Under the pieces are notes generated by a model. It was not told the origin of the DNA. It made no database searches and saw only the letters and a list, made by a program, of their open reading frames with translations. This document shows, piece by piece, positions 1 through 9,645 of a stretch of DNA of 64,000 bases (position 1 is its first letter; every line of letters begins with the position of its first letter). Source of the DNA: CAYQOX01 sp964419335 (GTDB lineage: Bacteria; Hinthialibacterota; Hinthialibacteria; Hinthialibacterales; Hinthialibacteraceae); contig CAYQOX010000001.1 in the NCBI GenBank assembly GCA_964419335.1, forward strand, positions 124,001 through 188,000. Direction: 5' to 3'. The position numbers and the translations under genes were made by a program.

Positions 1-1212
1 ATTTATGTAAGTTATTGTTTTGTTTTGATTTGAAAGAAAATGGTTGAGAAGAAATACAATCGTGTGGACGATTTCCGGCTGCTGGGGTCCGGCGATGAGG
101 AGGCTTTTTCCAAGATTAGAGGCCAGGTCTTTGGCCATGGCTTTGATCATTTTGCGATGATCATCGGGTTCGAGGAAGCGTTCGAGAGATTTTTTGAAAT
201 TCTCAGGGATGTTCGCATCTTTTAAGTGATGATGAATAATTTCCGCGGCTAAGCCTAATGTAAAGCGTGGAATTTCACTCGAAGGAATCGGCAAGCGATG
301 ATCGGCCATAGTTCCGGTAATGGAGTAGCGGCTTTCAATAGCATATAAACGGTTTGATTTTCCTTCTCTTGGATTTTTCTTCTTCACAAATTCTCGAGAA
401 GAACGAATCCCTGCGGGATGTTCCCAAAGCGGGTCTGCATCCAGGCTAACGATCACATCGGCTTGATCGAAGTGATAGATCGGACGGAGAGGTTTATCCG
501 TTACGGCTTTGATTCCTTCTCGCTCGTTGTCGTAGGAGATTGGTTCATATTCCAGCCATGTGGCTTGTGGGAAATTTTTTAGGGTTTGCTTTTTCATTTC
601 CAACAGGCTGGGAGAGGAGGTCGTTTCTGAGAGGAATGTTATTCCTTTTCCCTTGTTTTCTTTTAATTTAGAGAAATGTTCTTTAGAAAAGGCTGTAAAC
701 TCTTTCCAGGTGCGGTTTTGTTCTTTTCTGTCTTGGCGAAGAACCGGATATTGGCTTCGGTCGGGATCGTACAGTTCCAACACGCTGGCTTGGGCCAAGT
801 TAGAGGCCGCTCCCAGGCTATAGGGATGAGAGGGGTTGCCTTCCACTTTGATAGGGCGAGCGTCGTAACTGGTTACTAGCAGCCCTGTGGCCACGCCACC
901 AAGTTGTTGGCTTGTGGCGAATTGTTGGGTTTCTCCGGGGATATGTCCTTCGGGGCGTCGAGCGTAGGGGACAATTTTCTCGGTAGGCCACGAGCAGGCC
1001 TTAAGTCCTGCCAAGGCTAGAGATGCGGCCATGATCTTGAGAAAGTTTCTACGGTTGCCTTGGAAGAGTTCGGCCGCGTGATTGGGGAATTCTGATTCAA
1101 GGAATTTGTGGAATTCCTCTGTATCCGCCAGTTGATCAAGGCTTCTCCAATAGGTGAGTCCTTTTGGATTTTGCTTCTCGATATATTGTTTTTGCTCGTT
1201 TATCGATGACAT
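1..1212 (-). CDS. actB: ActB, iron-sulfur/molybdopterin-like subunit of alternative complex III (partial)
   Basis: Reading the minus strand from the ATG at 1212, the frame stays open to base 1, giving the N-terminal 404 residues; the gene continues beyond the window. The protein opens with a hydrophilic segment containing 'GLTYWRSLDQLAD', then a Tat-like motif (NRRNFLKIMAAS) followed by LKAC. This internal Tat signal is typical of the 'TAT-variant-translocated' subunit ActB of alternative complex III. In that complex ActB fuses a molybdopterin-oxidoreductase-like domain, which lacks the cofactor, to a ferredoxin-like domain and passes electrons from quinol to cytochromes. Segments such as 'VPYARRPEGHIPGE' and 'PIKVEGNPSHPYSLGA' match the molybdopterin-like part. 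The start overlaps the end of actA by 13 bases, so the two genes are probably co-transcribed. The iron-sulfur domain lies outside the window. Family assignment is strong; the truncation is only the window edge. Confidence 0.88.
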   Translation of the reverse strand, partial: MSSINEQKQYIEKQNPKGLTYWRSLDQLADTEEFHKFLESEFPNHAAELFQGNRRNFLKIMAASLALAGLKACSWPTEKIVPYARRPEGHIPGETQQFATSQQLGGVATGLLVTSYDARPIKVEGNPSHPYSLGAASNLAQASVLELYDPDRSQYPVLRQDRKEQNRTWKEFTAFSKEHFSKLKENKGKGITFLSETTSSPSLLEMKKQTLKNFPQATWLEYEPISYDNEREGIKAVTDKPLRPIYHFDQADVIVSLDADPLWEHPAGIRSSREFVKKKNPREGKSNRLYAIESRYSITGTMADHRLPIPSSEIPRFTLGLAAEIIHHHLKDANIPENFKKSLERFLEPDDHRKMIKAMAKDLASNLGKSLLIAGPQQPEIVHTIVFLLNHFLSNQNKTITYIN

Positions 1213-1850
1213 GTTAAACAATCCGTTGGGGGATCAATATTATATTGTTCTTGAACCCGTTTACCTATAATCTCTTGTTCTTCTGTTGGGTAAATCACCA
1301 TTTCGGTGATGTCATTCAATTCACGAAGGTGTTTTTCTGGCTCGCGGTGGCAATCAAGGCACCAGCCCATGCTTAGGGTATGCTCTTGGTAAACTTTATC
1401 CATTTTGTCGACCCGGCCATGGCACGATACACATCCCACCCCACGTCGAACATGAGCGCTATGATTGAAGAAAACATAATCCGGTAAATCGTGTACCCGT
1501 ACCCATTCTATGGGCATGCCTGAGACATGACTTTCTTTTATAGGTATCAATTTCGCACTTTCTGCTCGGATATTTTGGTGGCAATTCATGCAAGTTTCGG
1601 TGGGTGGTATGGCGGAATGGGCTGCTTCTTCTACAGTGTTATGGCAATACCGGCAATCTATGCCCAGCTCTCCCGCGTGGAGGGCGTGGGAGTAATCGAC
1701 GGGTTGATCCGGCATATACCCAACATCGGTGGTGAGGGGAGAGCCTCCATAGTAGGCTACGAAAATTAGATATAACGGTGCGATAAGAAGAAAAGCACCC
1801 AAGGCATGTTTGATTTGGTTCGTCCACTTAGGAAAGGTAAACGTTTTCAT
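1200..1850 (-). CDS. actA: ActA, pentaheme c-type cytochrome of alternative complex III
   Basis: 216 residues with an N-terminal membrane anchor (about residues 14-34) and five CxxCH haem-binding motifs: CRYCH, CMNCH, CVSCH, CLDCH and CLTCH, the last at the extreme C-terminus. The spacing and the tryptophan-rich 'LSMGWCLDCHREPE' segment match the membrane-bound pentaheme subunit ActA, which takes electrons inside the quinol-oxidising alternative complex III at the periplasmic side. It is the first gene of the minus-strand act operon and overlaps actB. No strong Shine-Dalgarno is visible before the ATG at 1850, and the upstream 360 bases are AT-rich and presumably hold the promoter. A cytochrome of a different respiratory complex is less likely because actB follows directly. 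Confidence 0.9.
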   Translation of the reverse strand: MKTFTFPKWTNQIKHALGAFLLIAPLYLIFVAYYGGSPLTTDVGYMPDQPVDYSHALHAGELGIDCRYCHNTVEEAAHSAIPPTETCMNCHQNIRAESAKLIPIKESHVSGMPIEWVRVHDLPDYVFFNHSAHVRRGVGCVSCHGRVDKMDKVYQEHTLSMGWCLDCHREPEKHLRELNDITEMVIYPTEEQEIIGKRVQEQYNIDPPTDCLTCHR

Positions 1851-2214
1851 TGGTGTTTGTTGTCTATGGTTTCATGAATTAGTTGTTATAAAGGTTACCT
1901 ATTTTATCATCTATATTCAAGTCCGAAATACTATTTATATTATATTTTTTATAAAATTTATAAATTACAATTAAGTTTGAATAAAAGAAGATTTGTCCAT
2001 TATAGGCTTTTTTTCTCATTTCGTATATGGAATAATGGTTATTGAATATAAATTTGGTTATTTCATACAATAATTAAAGAAACATTTTATTTATGGGAAT
2101 CCGGCATATTGTAAGTTAAGTGATCTTAGCCAAGAAAACGGAATTCGGCAAGTTTTTAACTAACAAAATGTTTGAGTGATTTACTGGAACAATAAGAAAG
2201 GAGAGTTAGGTACG
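1851..2214. other. AT-rich divergent intergenic region
   Basis: This gap separates the minus-strand act operon from the plus-strand lyase gene and should hold promoters for both. It is strongly AT-rich with runs of A and T. A 63-codon minus-strand frame (1879-2070) exists, but it has an AT-driven composition and no ribosome-binding site, so I do not call it. A good Shine-Dalgarno (AAAGGAG, 2198-2203) belongs to the downstream gene. No convincing paired -35/-10 elements or hairpins were found by eye. Confidence 0.5.
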
Positions 2215-3879
2215 ATGAAATTCACTAGGATTTTGATCGGGTTGTCTATGTTGAGCATGGGATTGATGCCATGTGAAGGGGTTGAAAATATCGACCGAGG
2301 TCTTGTGGCTTTAGAGAAGGAGGATGGAACGGTTTTTGTGGGATGGCGTTTGTTTAAGGGGGAGGCGCCCCAAAAGAAATTCCATATTAAATGCCGATCT
2401 CATGAAAACGATCAGACGGTGACTTATTCCAGCGATGGTTCGACGAATGCGATTATTAAACCGACTGCGGAAGGGAAGCAGACGATTTCGTTGATCGATG
2501 GTGAGACGCAAGAGGAATTAGGTACGACCCAAGTGAACGTGGATGGAGAGGTTAAGTCTTATATTTCGATACCCTTTGAAGGAGATTACACGGCTCAAAA
2601 GGTAGGGGTTGCGGATCTCGACGGAGATGGGGAATATGAGTATGTGATCAAGCAGCCCAACTTCAATACGGATCCCTATCAACAGCCGGGCTATTGGAAA
2701 CCCAGTACCACCACGTACAAACTGGAAGCTTATAAGCAGGATGGGACCCTCATGTGGCGATATGACATGGGTTGGGCGATTGAAGCGGGTATATGGTATT
2801 CACCATGGATTGTGTATGACGTAGATCAGGACGGCAGAGCGGAAGTGTATTGCAAAGCGGGAGAAGGGGATCCCCGTGAGTCTGAGGGACATGTGAAGAG
2901 TGGTCCGGAATATTTGGTAAAAATCGATGGAAAAACCGGTGAAGTTCTTGATAAAACTGACTGGATCCCAAGAGATGACTACAGCAGTTACAATTATTAT
3001 TCCCGTAATTTCCTCACTGTGGCTTATTTAGATGGGAAAACGCCTTCGCTTATTGTGCAACGAGGAACCTACCGGTTGATTCAAACCATGGCCTTGGATA
3101 AAGACTTCAATCAACAATGGTTTTGGAAAGCCGATATGGACAATGAAAAATATCGCGGGCAAGGGGCACATGGTTTAACTACGGCTGATGTGGATTTGGA
3201 TGGACGTGATGAACTGGTGATCGGCGCCGCCGTTATTGATGAAAAAGGTGAGAATTATTGGACCTTGAATATGGGGCATCCCGATGTGTTTTATGTTGCG
3301 GATATTGATCCCGACAATCCTGGTTTAGAAATTTTTTACGGGTTTGAAACCCGCCAAGAAACCGATGGGATTTGTCTTGTTGATGCGAAAACGGGTGAAA
3401 AACTTTGGGCGCATAAGGAAGCGACCCATCATATTCACGGGCAGGGAATGATTGGTGATTTAATGGAAGAGTATCCCGGGATTGAAGTTTTTGCAGGTGA
3501 ACGGGATTATGATAAGCGTTGGCTTTATAGTGCTAAAGGAGAGTTGATCGAGTTTATTGAAAGCGGTTCGGTTACGCGACGCTGCTTATGGTGGGATGAG
3601 GATCCGCAAAAAGAGATTGTGGAAGGCGGAGCCATCCGCGAATGGAAAGGTGATGAACATCAGAAGATTCAAGGACGCATTATTGGTATTGCCGATTGTC
3701 TTGGCGACCATCGGGAAGAGTTGCTGACTTCTTTGGATGGAGAACTGCGGATTTATACGACGACGATTCCCACAACCGATAGTCATCCATGTCTCATGCA
3801 AAATCATCAATACCGTTTGGGGGTGGTGGCTCAAACCATGGGGTATTTTTATCCCGCGCAATTGGGAATTGAGCCTTAA
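2215..3879 (+). CDS. PL11-type rhamnogalacturonan lyase, secreted
   Basis: 554 residues from the ATG at 2215, which sits 11 bases after AAAGGAG; an upstream in-frame GTG at 2176 has no such site. A signal peptide covers about residues 1-22. The mature part starts with 'NIDRGLVALEKEDGTVFVGWR', the opening typical of family PL11 rhamnogalacturonan lyases (YesW/YesX type), and then shows several calcium-binding Asp-rich blade motifs (DLDGDGEYE, DVDQDGRAE, DVDLDGRDE) of an eight-bladed propeller. PL11 enzymes cleave the rhamnose-galacturonate backbone of rhamnogalacturonan I by beta-elimination. The motif 'GQGAHGLTTADVD' is also family-like. It is followed at a distance by a recombinase and a large sensor kinase, and no transporter or other pectin gene is adjacent, so the substrate is inferred from family only. 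Confidence 0.87.
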   Translation: MKFTRILIGLSMLSMGLMPCEGVENIDRGLVALEKEDGTVFVGWRLFKGEAPQKKFHIKCRSHENDQTVTYSSDGSTNAIIKPTAEGKQTISLIDGETQEELGTTQVNVDGEVKSYISIPFEGDYTAQKVGVADLDGDGEYEYVIKQPNFNTDPYQQPGYWKPSTTTYKLEAYKQDGTLMWRYDMGWAIEAGIWYSPWIVYDVDQDGRAEVYCKAGEGDPRESEGHVKSGPEYLVKIDGKTGEVLDKTDWIPRDDYSSYNYYSRNFLTVAYLDGKTPSLIVQRGTYRLIQTMALDKDFNQQWFWKADMDNEKYRGQGAHGLTTADVDLDGRDELVIGAAVIDEKGENYWTLNMGHPDVFYVADIDPDNPGLEIFYGFETRQETDGICLVDAKTGEKLWAHKEATHHIHGQGMIGDLMEEYPGIEVFAGERDYDKRWLYSAKGELIEFIESGSVTRRCLWWDEDPQKEIVEGGAIREWKGDEHQKIQGRIIGIADCLGDHREELLTSLDGELRIYTTTIPTTDSHPCLMQNHQYRLGVVAQTMGYFYPAQLGIEP

Positions 3880-4006
3880 TAATTGTTCTTGAATTGACGA
3901 TACTAGAGAAAGTGAAGAGGGGAGGGCATGGTGCTCTCCCTTCTCGCTTGCGAGGGATAAAAGTCATTGGAACTCGATAAGTGGCTGATGGAAGTGAGTC
4001 CGGTTC

Positions 4007-4981
4007 ATGAGCGAATCCTTTAATAAAGCGGTTGAAAGTTTCTTAGATTATCTCCTATACCAAGAAAAGCGCGCAGTTAAAACAGTCGAAAATTATAAAC
4101 GTGATCTGATGATGCTGCGCCACTATTTACAGGAATCAGGATATGAAGGGCTTTATGCAGACGAGACCGAGCCGGACTTTTCTCTTGCCCAGATCGATGC
4201 CTTGGCGGTACGTGGATTCCTGTCGTATCAATTAAGTCGAGGTAACTCACCACGATCAATCAATCGGCGGCTTTCGGCGTTACGGATGTTTTTTGATTTT
4301 CTCTTTCGGCGCGGCCGGATAAAAAATGATCCTACTCAATTTTTACGTTCGATGAAACAAAGCCGTTCGCTTCCTGTGTTTTTGGATCAAGAGCAGGCGG
4401 ATATGTTTGTTGATTGTCCTGAAGAATCCATTTCTGATTGTCCTGAACTTGCGATTCGTGATCGAGCCATTTTGGAAATGCTCTATTCCACGGGGATGCG
4501 TATTTCTTCGTTGGTAGCGATTAATCTGAACGATGTGGATGCTCAGCGCGGGTATGTTCAGATTCAAGCCAAGGGGGGGAAGAACCAATGGCTTCCTTTG
4601 AATGAAAACGCTGTGGAGAGATTAAATGAATATTTAACAATTCGTCCTACTTTGTTAAAAGGGCCGGAGGGGAAAGCCGAGAAGGATCCACGGGCTTTGT
4701 TTTTAGGGCGGTTTGGTGAGCGTTTGACTCCGCGGGGGATTCAGATGCGTTTTCGGAAATATACCTTAGCGAAGGGATTGGGGAAAACCACTCCGCATAC
4801 CTTGCGTCATTCCTGCGCTACCCATTTGCTTGAGAATGGGGCAGATTTGCGATTTGTTCAGGAACTTTTGGGGCACAGTGATTTATCGACTACGGAGCAG
4901 TATACTCACGTGACGATGGCGCATATTCAGGATGTTTACAATCGGGCCCATCCCCGGGCAAACAAAAAGAAAAGTTCCTGA
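4007..4981 (+). CDS. Tyrosine recombinase of the XerC/XerD type
   Basis: 324 residues. An N-terminal SAM-like core-binding domain (about residues 5-115) contains the sequence 'SRGNSPRSINRRLSALR'. The catalytic domain carries the full set of tyrosine-recombinase residues: R165 (in GMRISSL), K189 (beta-hairpin AKGGK), H264 and R267 (HTLRHS), H290 (LLGHS) and the nucleophile Y299 (TEQYTHV). Length and C-terminus (HIQDVYNRAHPRA) match chromosomal XerC/XerD, which resolve chromosome dimers at dif with FtsK. No mobile element, attachment-like repeat or cargo is seen around it, so a housekeeping role is more likely than an integron or phage integrase. XerC and XerD cannot be separated from the sequence alone. 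A GGAAGTGAG stretch upstream may act as the ribosome-binding site. Confidence 0.88.
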   Translation: MSESFNKAVESFLDYLLYQEKRAVKTVENYKRDLMMLRHYLQESGYEGLYADETEPDFSLAQIDALAVRGFLSYQLSRGNSPRSINRRLSALRMFFDFLFRRGRIKNDPTQFLRSMKQSRSLPVFLDQEQADMFVDCPEESISDCPELAIRDRAILEMLYSTGMRISSLVAINLNDVDAQRGYVQIQAKGGKNQWLPLNENAVERLNEYLTIRPTLLKGPEGKAEKDPRALFLGRFGERLTPRGIQMRFRKYTLAKGLGKTTPHTLRHSCATHLLENGADLRFVQELLGHSDLSTTEQYTHVTMAHIQDVYNRAHPRANKKKSS

Positions 4982-5158
4982 TTAAATCGATCTTCCCTCG
5001 TTATCGGTTTCGAGATTGAATTCTGCCAGCAATGATTTTTGTTAGATAAATAAGTAGAGGAACTATTGAAGAAACCTCCATGAAATGGGAAGATAGTTTT
5101 TTGTAAAGGAAGAGCCGATAAAGAATTTCATCTATAGCAATCGTGTTATTGGTATGAA

Positions 5159-8100
5159 ATGAATGAATGCAAAGCAAAAATAGGTCAAGTTCTCTGTTTT
5201 CAACTGGCTATTTTCTTATTCACGCCCTCTAGTTTTTCTTTCGAATCTGCCTGCTGGCGGTTATACACCTCGGTCGATGGCTTGCAAGAATCTTGGATTA
5301 CTTCTTTATCCTATTGCCCTTACGATCGACTGTGGATTAATCATGGCGATGTGGAAAATCTTAGTGTATATGATGGTTACTCATTTGATTCAGTTCCTAC
5401 CCCGGGTCCAACCGTACGTATCCAAGTCAACAAAGAAGGGCAAGTTTGGTCGTTGATTCCAAGGGAAGCAGGGGGCTTTCAAACCTTGCAGGAGGGGCAA
5501 TGGATTCACTACCTCGCTGAAGAAATCGAATCGGACAGCCCTTTTTACTTGGAATTACGCACTCCTTTTTATACTCCTTCTTGGGGGAATGTGATCTTTT
5601 TAAATGATGAAGATTTGTTGCTTTTTGAGGAAGACAATCTACGGGTTCGGTCTTTGCTTTCATGTGAAGAGACGGCTCTTCAAACTTTTTTGCATATGGT
5701 GATTGTTTCTCCAGGCGAAATATGGCTTATCGGAAAACAGGGGCTGCTACAAGTTTTTGTTCGAACGGATCCAAAAATTTCTGTAGAACGTACGTCTTTC
5801 TTTCCTCTCCCCTCGTCTTTTACGTTCCATGAAATCTATCATCCACGGTATACCCCTGGGCAAGGGATGGTGGTTGTGGCTCGGCAGCGAGAAACGAATC
5901 AGCGGGTTTTGTTGCGATTTCATCAAGAGAATTGGGAGCGGATGTTAGCCGATCTTGATGAACGTTTTCTTTATGGGTGGATGGATCACGAGGGCAATCC
6001 CTGGGGGATTTACGGACAAGAGAATCGTTGGTCTTTGGTGTATGCAAAAAATGGAGAGAGTGAGCCTGTCAAAAAGAATAAAGTTTTTTCGGGGTGGCTG
6101 CGAGATGTCATGGTGGGGGATGGAGGGCATTTTTGGATTGCTACCACCACGGGATTGGCAGAATACACCCCTCCCTTGTGGGAAGTTCCCCAGGCTTTAA
6201 AAAACATACAGAAACCTTGTTATTCCATGGTTGAAGCCACGGATGGCACCTTGTGGTTTGCCTTTGAGGATCGGCTTGTTTCTCTGCGAGAAGGGCAAGT
6301 TCGTACTTATCCCTATCCTCAGGACATTCGTTTAACCATTCTTCATATTCATTCTCTCACGCAATGGGAAGATGGCACTTTGGTGCTTGGTAATCCATCC
6401 GGTAATTTGTTTCTTTTTCATCCGGAGGAAGGAAAGTATGAAATTCGTTCGCTTCCGGATAATGTGTATATTACGTTTATTGCTCGTAAGGATGTTCGTT
6501 CGGTTTGGGTTGTTCAGGCTAAAATGGATGGAACGATGCATCTTACATCGTATGATGGTCGCTGTGAGAAACTCGTTATTGAAGATTTCACTACAACGCA
6601 TACAGGAAATGTACGGGCTATTCTTCAAACTACGAACGGTGATATTTGGACTAGCGGAAACACAGGAATTGCGCGTTATCACGAGGGTGATTATGAGTCC
6701 ATGGGGGACATTGGGGAGAAGAATATTGGAGGGGCGTTTTCTTTGTTGGAAGTAAAGGAGAACGTGATCTGGGCTGGGGGGCGTGATCATATCCATGAAT
6801 ATGAGGGTAAACAGTGGCGTGCGCTTCGATCTCGTCATTTAGAAACCGTGCGTGATATGGTGCAGGCGGAGAATGGTACCGTGTGGGTGGCTTCGGGGTT
6901 TGGTGTGCATCAATTTCGCGATGGCTACTGGATGAGTAATACGCATAAAGAGGGGCTCCCTGAGTCAAGTTGCAATACCATGTTTGTTACTCAAAATCAA
7001 GAGGTTCTCGTTGGTAGCGATCTGAGTGTCAGCCGTTATTATCCGCAGCGGGATACGAAACCTCCAAAGTCATTCATCAAGAACGCAGAAAGTATTGCGG
7101 AAATCTCTGCTCATGGGAATGTGATTATTGCGTATGATGGAAGGGATCGATGGAATCAAACTTTTCCTAACCAACTTTTATTCTCTTACCGCTTGGATGA
7201 AGAGCCTTGGAGTCCCTTTGCAGAAAAAACGCTTGTGACTTTTCATTCGATGTCACCGGGTAAGCATACTTTTTCTGTTCGGGCTATTGATCGAAACATG
7301 AATATTGAGCCGGTGCCGGGCCGTTTGGATTTCACGGTGCTCAAGCCGTGGTACAAGCAAACGTTATTTTTGCTTATCGCTTCTACAGGGCTCTTCCTCA
7401 TTCTTCTTTCGGTGATTTATGCGGTCTCGCGTTATTTTTTGATGGAGAAATTGGTGGAGGAACGTACGGCTCGGTTAACCCAAGCCAATGAAAAACTTCA
7501 GCATGAAGTGGCGGAGCGAATTCGAACGCAAAAAGAATTGGAACATAGTGAATTACATTTTCGCACTTTTTTTCAAACCACGCCTGATGCGATTCTCATA
7601 ACTCGGCTTTCTGATGGGGTGATTACGCTGGTTAATGATGGTTATGTAAGAATGACAGGATATACTCGTGAAGAAACAATGGGACAAAAAACCCTTGATT
7701 TAAATTTATGGGTGGATCTGGATGAACGTCAACAATATCTCGAGGAACTTCAAGAGAAGGGGTCTATCGATAATTTTGAAACTCGTTTTCGTTCTAAGGG
7801 TGGAATTATACATACCTGCCTCATATCTTCTCGGGTGATTCAAGTGGATGATGTTTTCTACATTCTCAGTGTTACCCGGGATATTGATGATCTCAAGCAT
7901 GTCGAGGCGGCTTTGGCCGAAGAAAAAGAGCGCTTGATGGTGACGCTGCATAGTATTGGCGATGGAGTTATCACGACCGATAAGCATGGGGCTATCACGT
8001 TAATGAATCAAGTAGCGGAAGAATTAACCGGTTGGTCGGAAGAAGAGGCGAAAGGAAAACCGATCGAAGAAGTTTTTTATATCGTTAATGAATTTACTCG

Positions 8101-9439
8101 CGAACAGTGTCCTAATCCGGTACAGCAAGTGATCAAGTCGGAGAAGATTACCGGTCTTGCGAATCACACTGTGCTGATTTCACGTCATGGGCAAGAACGA
8201 ATTCTTTCTGATAGCGCTGCGCCGATACGCGATCAAGAGGGAGATCTTATTGGGGTGGTTTTGGTTTTTCGGGATGATACCGAGAAACGAAAGATCGAAC
8301 AGAATATGATCAAAGCCGAGAAATTAGAATCCCTGGGGATTTTGGCGGGCGGTATTGCGCATGATTTTAATAATCTCTTAACCGCGATCATTGGCAATAT
8401 CTCTTTGGCTCGGAGCATGTCACAATCCAATGAGTTTGTACGAAAACGCTTGGATGAAGCGGAGAAAGCCACTTTTCGCTCGCAAGATTTAACACGGCAA
8501 TTGCTGACTTTTTCTAAAGGAGGAGAACCGGTAAAACAGACTGTGTGGCTGGAAAATTTGGTGCGGGATACGGCTTCCTTCACTCTGCGTGGTTCCAATG
8601 TAGGTTGTGAGTTTGATATTCCTGATGATCTTTGGGCGGTTGATGTGGATCTGGGGCAGATTGGTCAGGTCTTTCACAATCTTATGATTAATGCTGACCA
8701 GGCCATGCCGGAGGGTGGGGTGATTATTTTGCGAATGAGAAATGTACATCTCCGTGATGAACAGGTTTTGTACTATCCACCGTATGTTACAGGGGATTAT
8801 CTTGAGATCGTGGTTCAAGATAAAGGGCATGGAATTGAACCCGAGAATCTAGAAAAAATCTTCGACCCCTATTTTACCACGAAACAAAAAGGAAGTGGAT
8901 TGGGGCTCGCTACGACTTATTCCATTATTAAAAGGCACGATGGCTTTATCTTTGTTGATTCCAAAGTGGGAGAGGGGACGACTTTTTCAATTTATTTACC
9001 GGCATCAGGTCAGGCTCAAGAAGAGATTCAAGATACATCATCGACACCAATTCTTCTGGGAAGCGGGAGGATTTTGCTTATGGATGATGAAGAAAGTATT
9101 CGGGAAACGGCGCAGTCGATGCTGTCTTATTTGGGGTATGAGGCGGATACAGCCTGTGAAGGGGAGGAAATGCTAGAGAAATACCGCCAGGCTTATCGTT
9201 CCTCCCAACCTTATGATGCGGTGATTTTGGATTTGACTGTGCCTGGGGGGATGGGTGGCAAAGAAGCAATAAGCAAGTTGTTGGCTTTTCACGCTCAAGC
9301 TAAAGTGATTGTATCGAGTGGGTATGCCACAGATCCGATCATATCGAACTATCAACATTACGGATTCATAGGATTCATTCCTAAGCCTTATAAACTTGAT
9401 GATCTTGGGAAAGTACTACGTGATGTTTTGACCACTTAA
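5159..9439 (+). CDS. Giant hybrid sensor histidine kinase with beta-propeller sensor, two PAS domains and receiver
   Basis: 1426 residues. A signal peptide (about 1-28) is followed by a periplasmic sensor of two-component-regulator propeller repeats (about 30-630), recognisable from recurring 'GTLWFA', 'GTVWVA' and 'HFWIATTTGLAEY' units, then a Y_Y_Y domain (about 655-725, 'HTFSVRAIDRN'). One membrane helix (about 735-757) leads to a coiled coil. Two PAS domains follow ('TTPDAILITRL', about 800-920; 'SIGDGVITTD', about 925-1045). Next is a HisKA helix with phospho-acceptor H1068 (GIAHDFNN), then HATPase boxes (NLMINADQAMP; GHGIEP; GSGLGLAT). The C-terminal receiver has acidic residues in LLMDDEES and acceptor D1358 (VILDLTVPGG). 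It resembles Bacteroidetes hybrid two-component polysaccharide sensors but ends at the receiver with no AraC-type DNA-binding domain, so output must pass to another protein. The PL11 lyase upstream suggests an oligosaccharide ligand (inference). Confidence 0.9.
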   Translation: MNECKAKIGQVLCFQLAIFLFTPSSFSFESACWRLYTSVDGLQESWITSLSYCPYDRLWINHGDVENLSVYDGYSFDSVPTPGPTVRIQVNKEGQVWSLIPREAGGFQTLQEGQWIHYLAEEIESDSPFYLELRTPFYTPSWGNVIFLNDEDLLLFEEDNLRVRSLLSCEETALQTFLHMVIVSPGEIWLIGKQGLLQVFVRTDPKISVERTSFFPLPSSFTFHEIYHPRYTPGQGMVVVARQRETNQRVLLRFHQENWERMLADLDERFLYGWMDHEGNPWGIYGQENRWSLVYAKNGESEPVKKNKVFSGWLRDVMVGDGGHFWIATTTGLAEYTPPLWEVPQALKNIQKPCYSMVEATDGTLWFAFEDRLVSLREGQVRTYPYPQDIRLTILHIHSLTQWEDGTLVLGNPSGNLFLFHPEEGKYEIRSLPDNVYITFIARKDVRSVWVVQAKMDGTMHLTSYDGRCEKLVIEDFTTTHTGNVRAILQTTNGDIWTSGNTGIARYHEGDYESMGDIGEKNIGGAFSLLEVKENVIWAGGRDHIHEYEGKQWRALRSRHLETVRDMVQAENGTVWVASGFGVHQFRDGYWMSNTHKEGLPESSCNTMFVTQNQEVLVGSDLSVSRYYPQRDTKPPKSFIKNAESIAEISAHGNVIIAYDGRDRWNQTFPNQLLFSYRLDEEPWSPFAEKTLVTFHSMSPGKHTFSVRAIDRNMNIEPVPGRLDFTVLKPWYKQTLFLLIASTGLFLILLSVIYAVSRYFLMEKLVEERTARLTQANEKLQHEVAERIRTQKELEHSELHFRTFFQTTPDAILITRLSDGVITLVNDGYVRMTGYTREETMGQKTLDLNLWVDLDERQQYLEELQEKGSIDNFETRFRSKGGIIHTCLISSRVIQVDDVFYILSVTRDIDDLKHVEAALAEEKERLMVTLHSIGDGVITTDKHGAITLMNQVAEELTGWSEEEAKGKPIEEVFYIVNEFTREQCPNPVQQVIKSEKITGLANHTVLISRHGQERILSDSAAPIRDQEGDLIGVVLVFRDDTEKRKIEQNMIKAEKLESLGILAGGIAHDFNNLLTAIIGNISLARSMSQSNEFVRKRLDEAEKATFRSQDLTRQLLTFSKGGEPVKQTVWLENLVRDTASFTLRGSNVGCEFDIPDDLWAVDVDLGQIGQVFHNLMINADQAMPEGGVIILRMRNVHLRDEQVLYYPPYVTGDYLEIVVQDKGHGIEPENLEKIFDPYFTTKQKGSGLGLATTYSIIKRHDGFIFVDSKVGEGTTFSIYLPASGQAQEEIQDTSSTPILLGSGRILLMDDEESIRETAQSMLSYLGYEADTACEGEEMLEKYRQAYRSSQPYDAVILDLTVPGGMGGKEAISKLLAFHAQAKVIVSSGYATDPIISNYQHYGFIGFIPKPYKLDDLGKVLRDVLTT

Positions 9440-9645
9440 GTGTTATTCAACTCATCCAACATTCGTAAAATTTCAGCGAAGCGAGGTTGATAGGTATGAT
9501 TGTCCTGGTTCAGCGTGAAATGGAAAGTTGAGCCGCTTGAGGAAAGAGAATTGTACTGGTTAAAGACAAAAAAATCGAAGAGATTTAAATAAATACCGCC
9601 AAATTCGGAATTTTGTATTATAATAAAGGTGTAATCTGAAAACAT
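9436..9645 (-). CDS. Short orphan ORF, doubtful
   Basis: A 69-codon minus-strand frame whose stop overlaps the stop codon of the hybrid kinase gene (stop-to-stop convergent). Its C-terminal half (about residues 40-69, with 'PRFAEILRMLDEL') looks more protein-like than its AT-rich N-terminal half. No ribosome-binding site precedes the ATG, and no family is recognised. It could be the 3' remnant of a decayed gene that once filled part of the unusually long gap beyond it, or a chance frame. Confidence 0.2.
   Translation of the reverse strand: MFSDYTFIIIQNSEFGGIYLNLFDFFVFNQYNSLSSSGSTFHFTLNQDNHTYQPRFAEILRMLDELNNT

Noticed and set aside
4007..4981. Integron or phage integrase reading of the tyrosine recombinase
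   Set aside because: There is no attachment site, cassette array, phage gene or direct repeat around it, and the sequence looks like chromosomal XerC/D.
6332..6838. A 168-codon antisense frame within the hybrid kinase
   Set aside because: It is antisense to propeller repeats and has low-complexity Ile/Asn/Arg composition.
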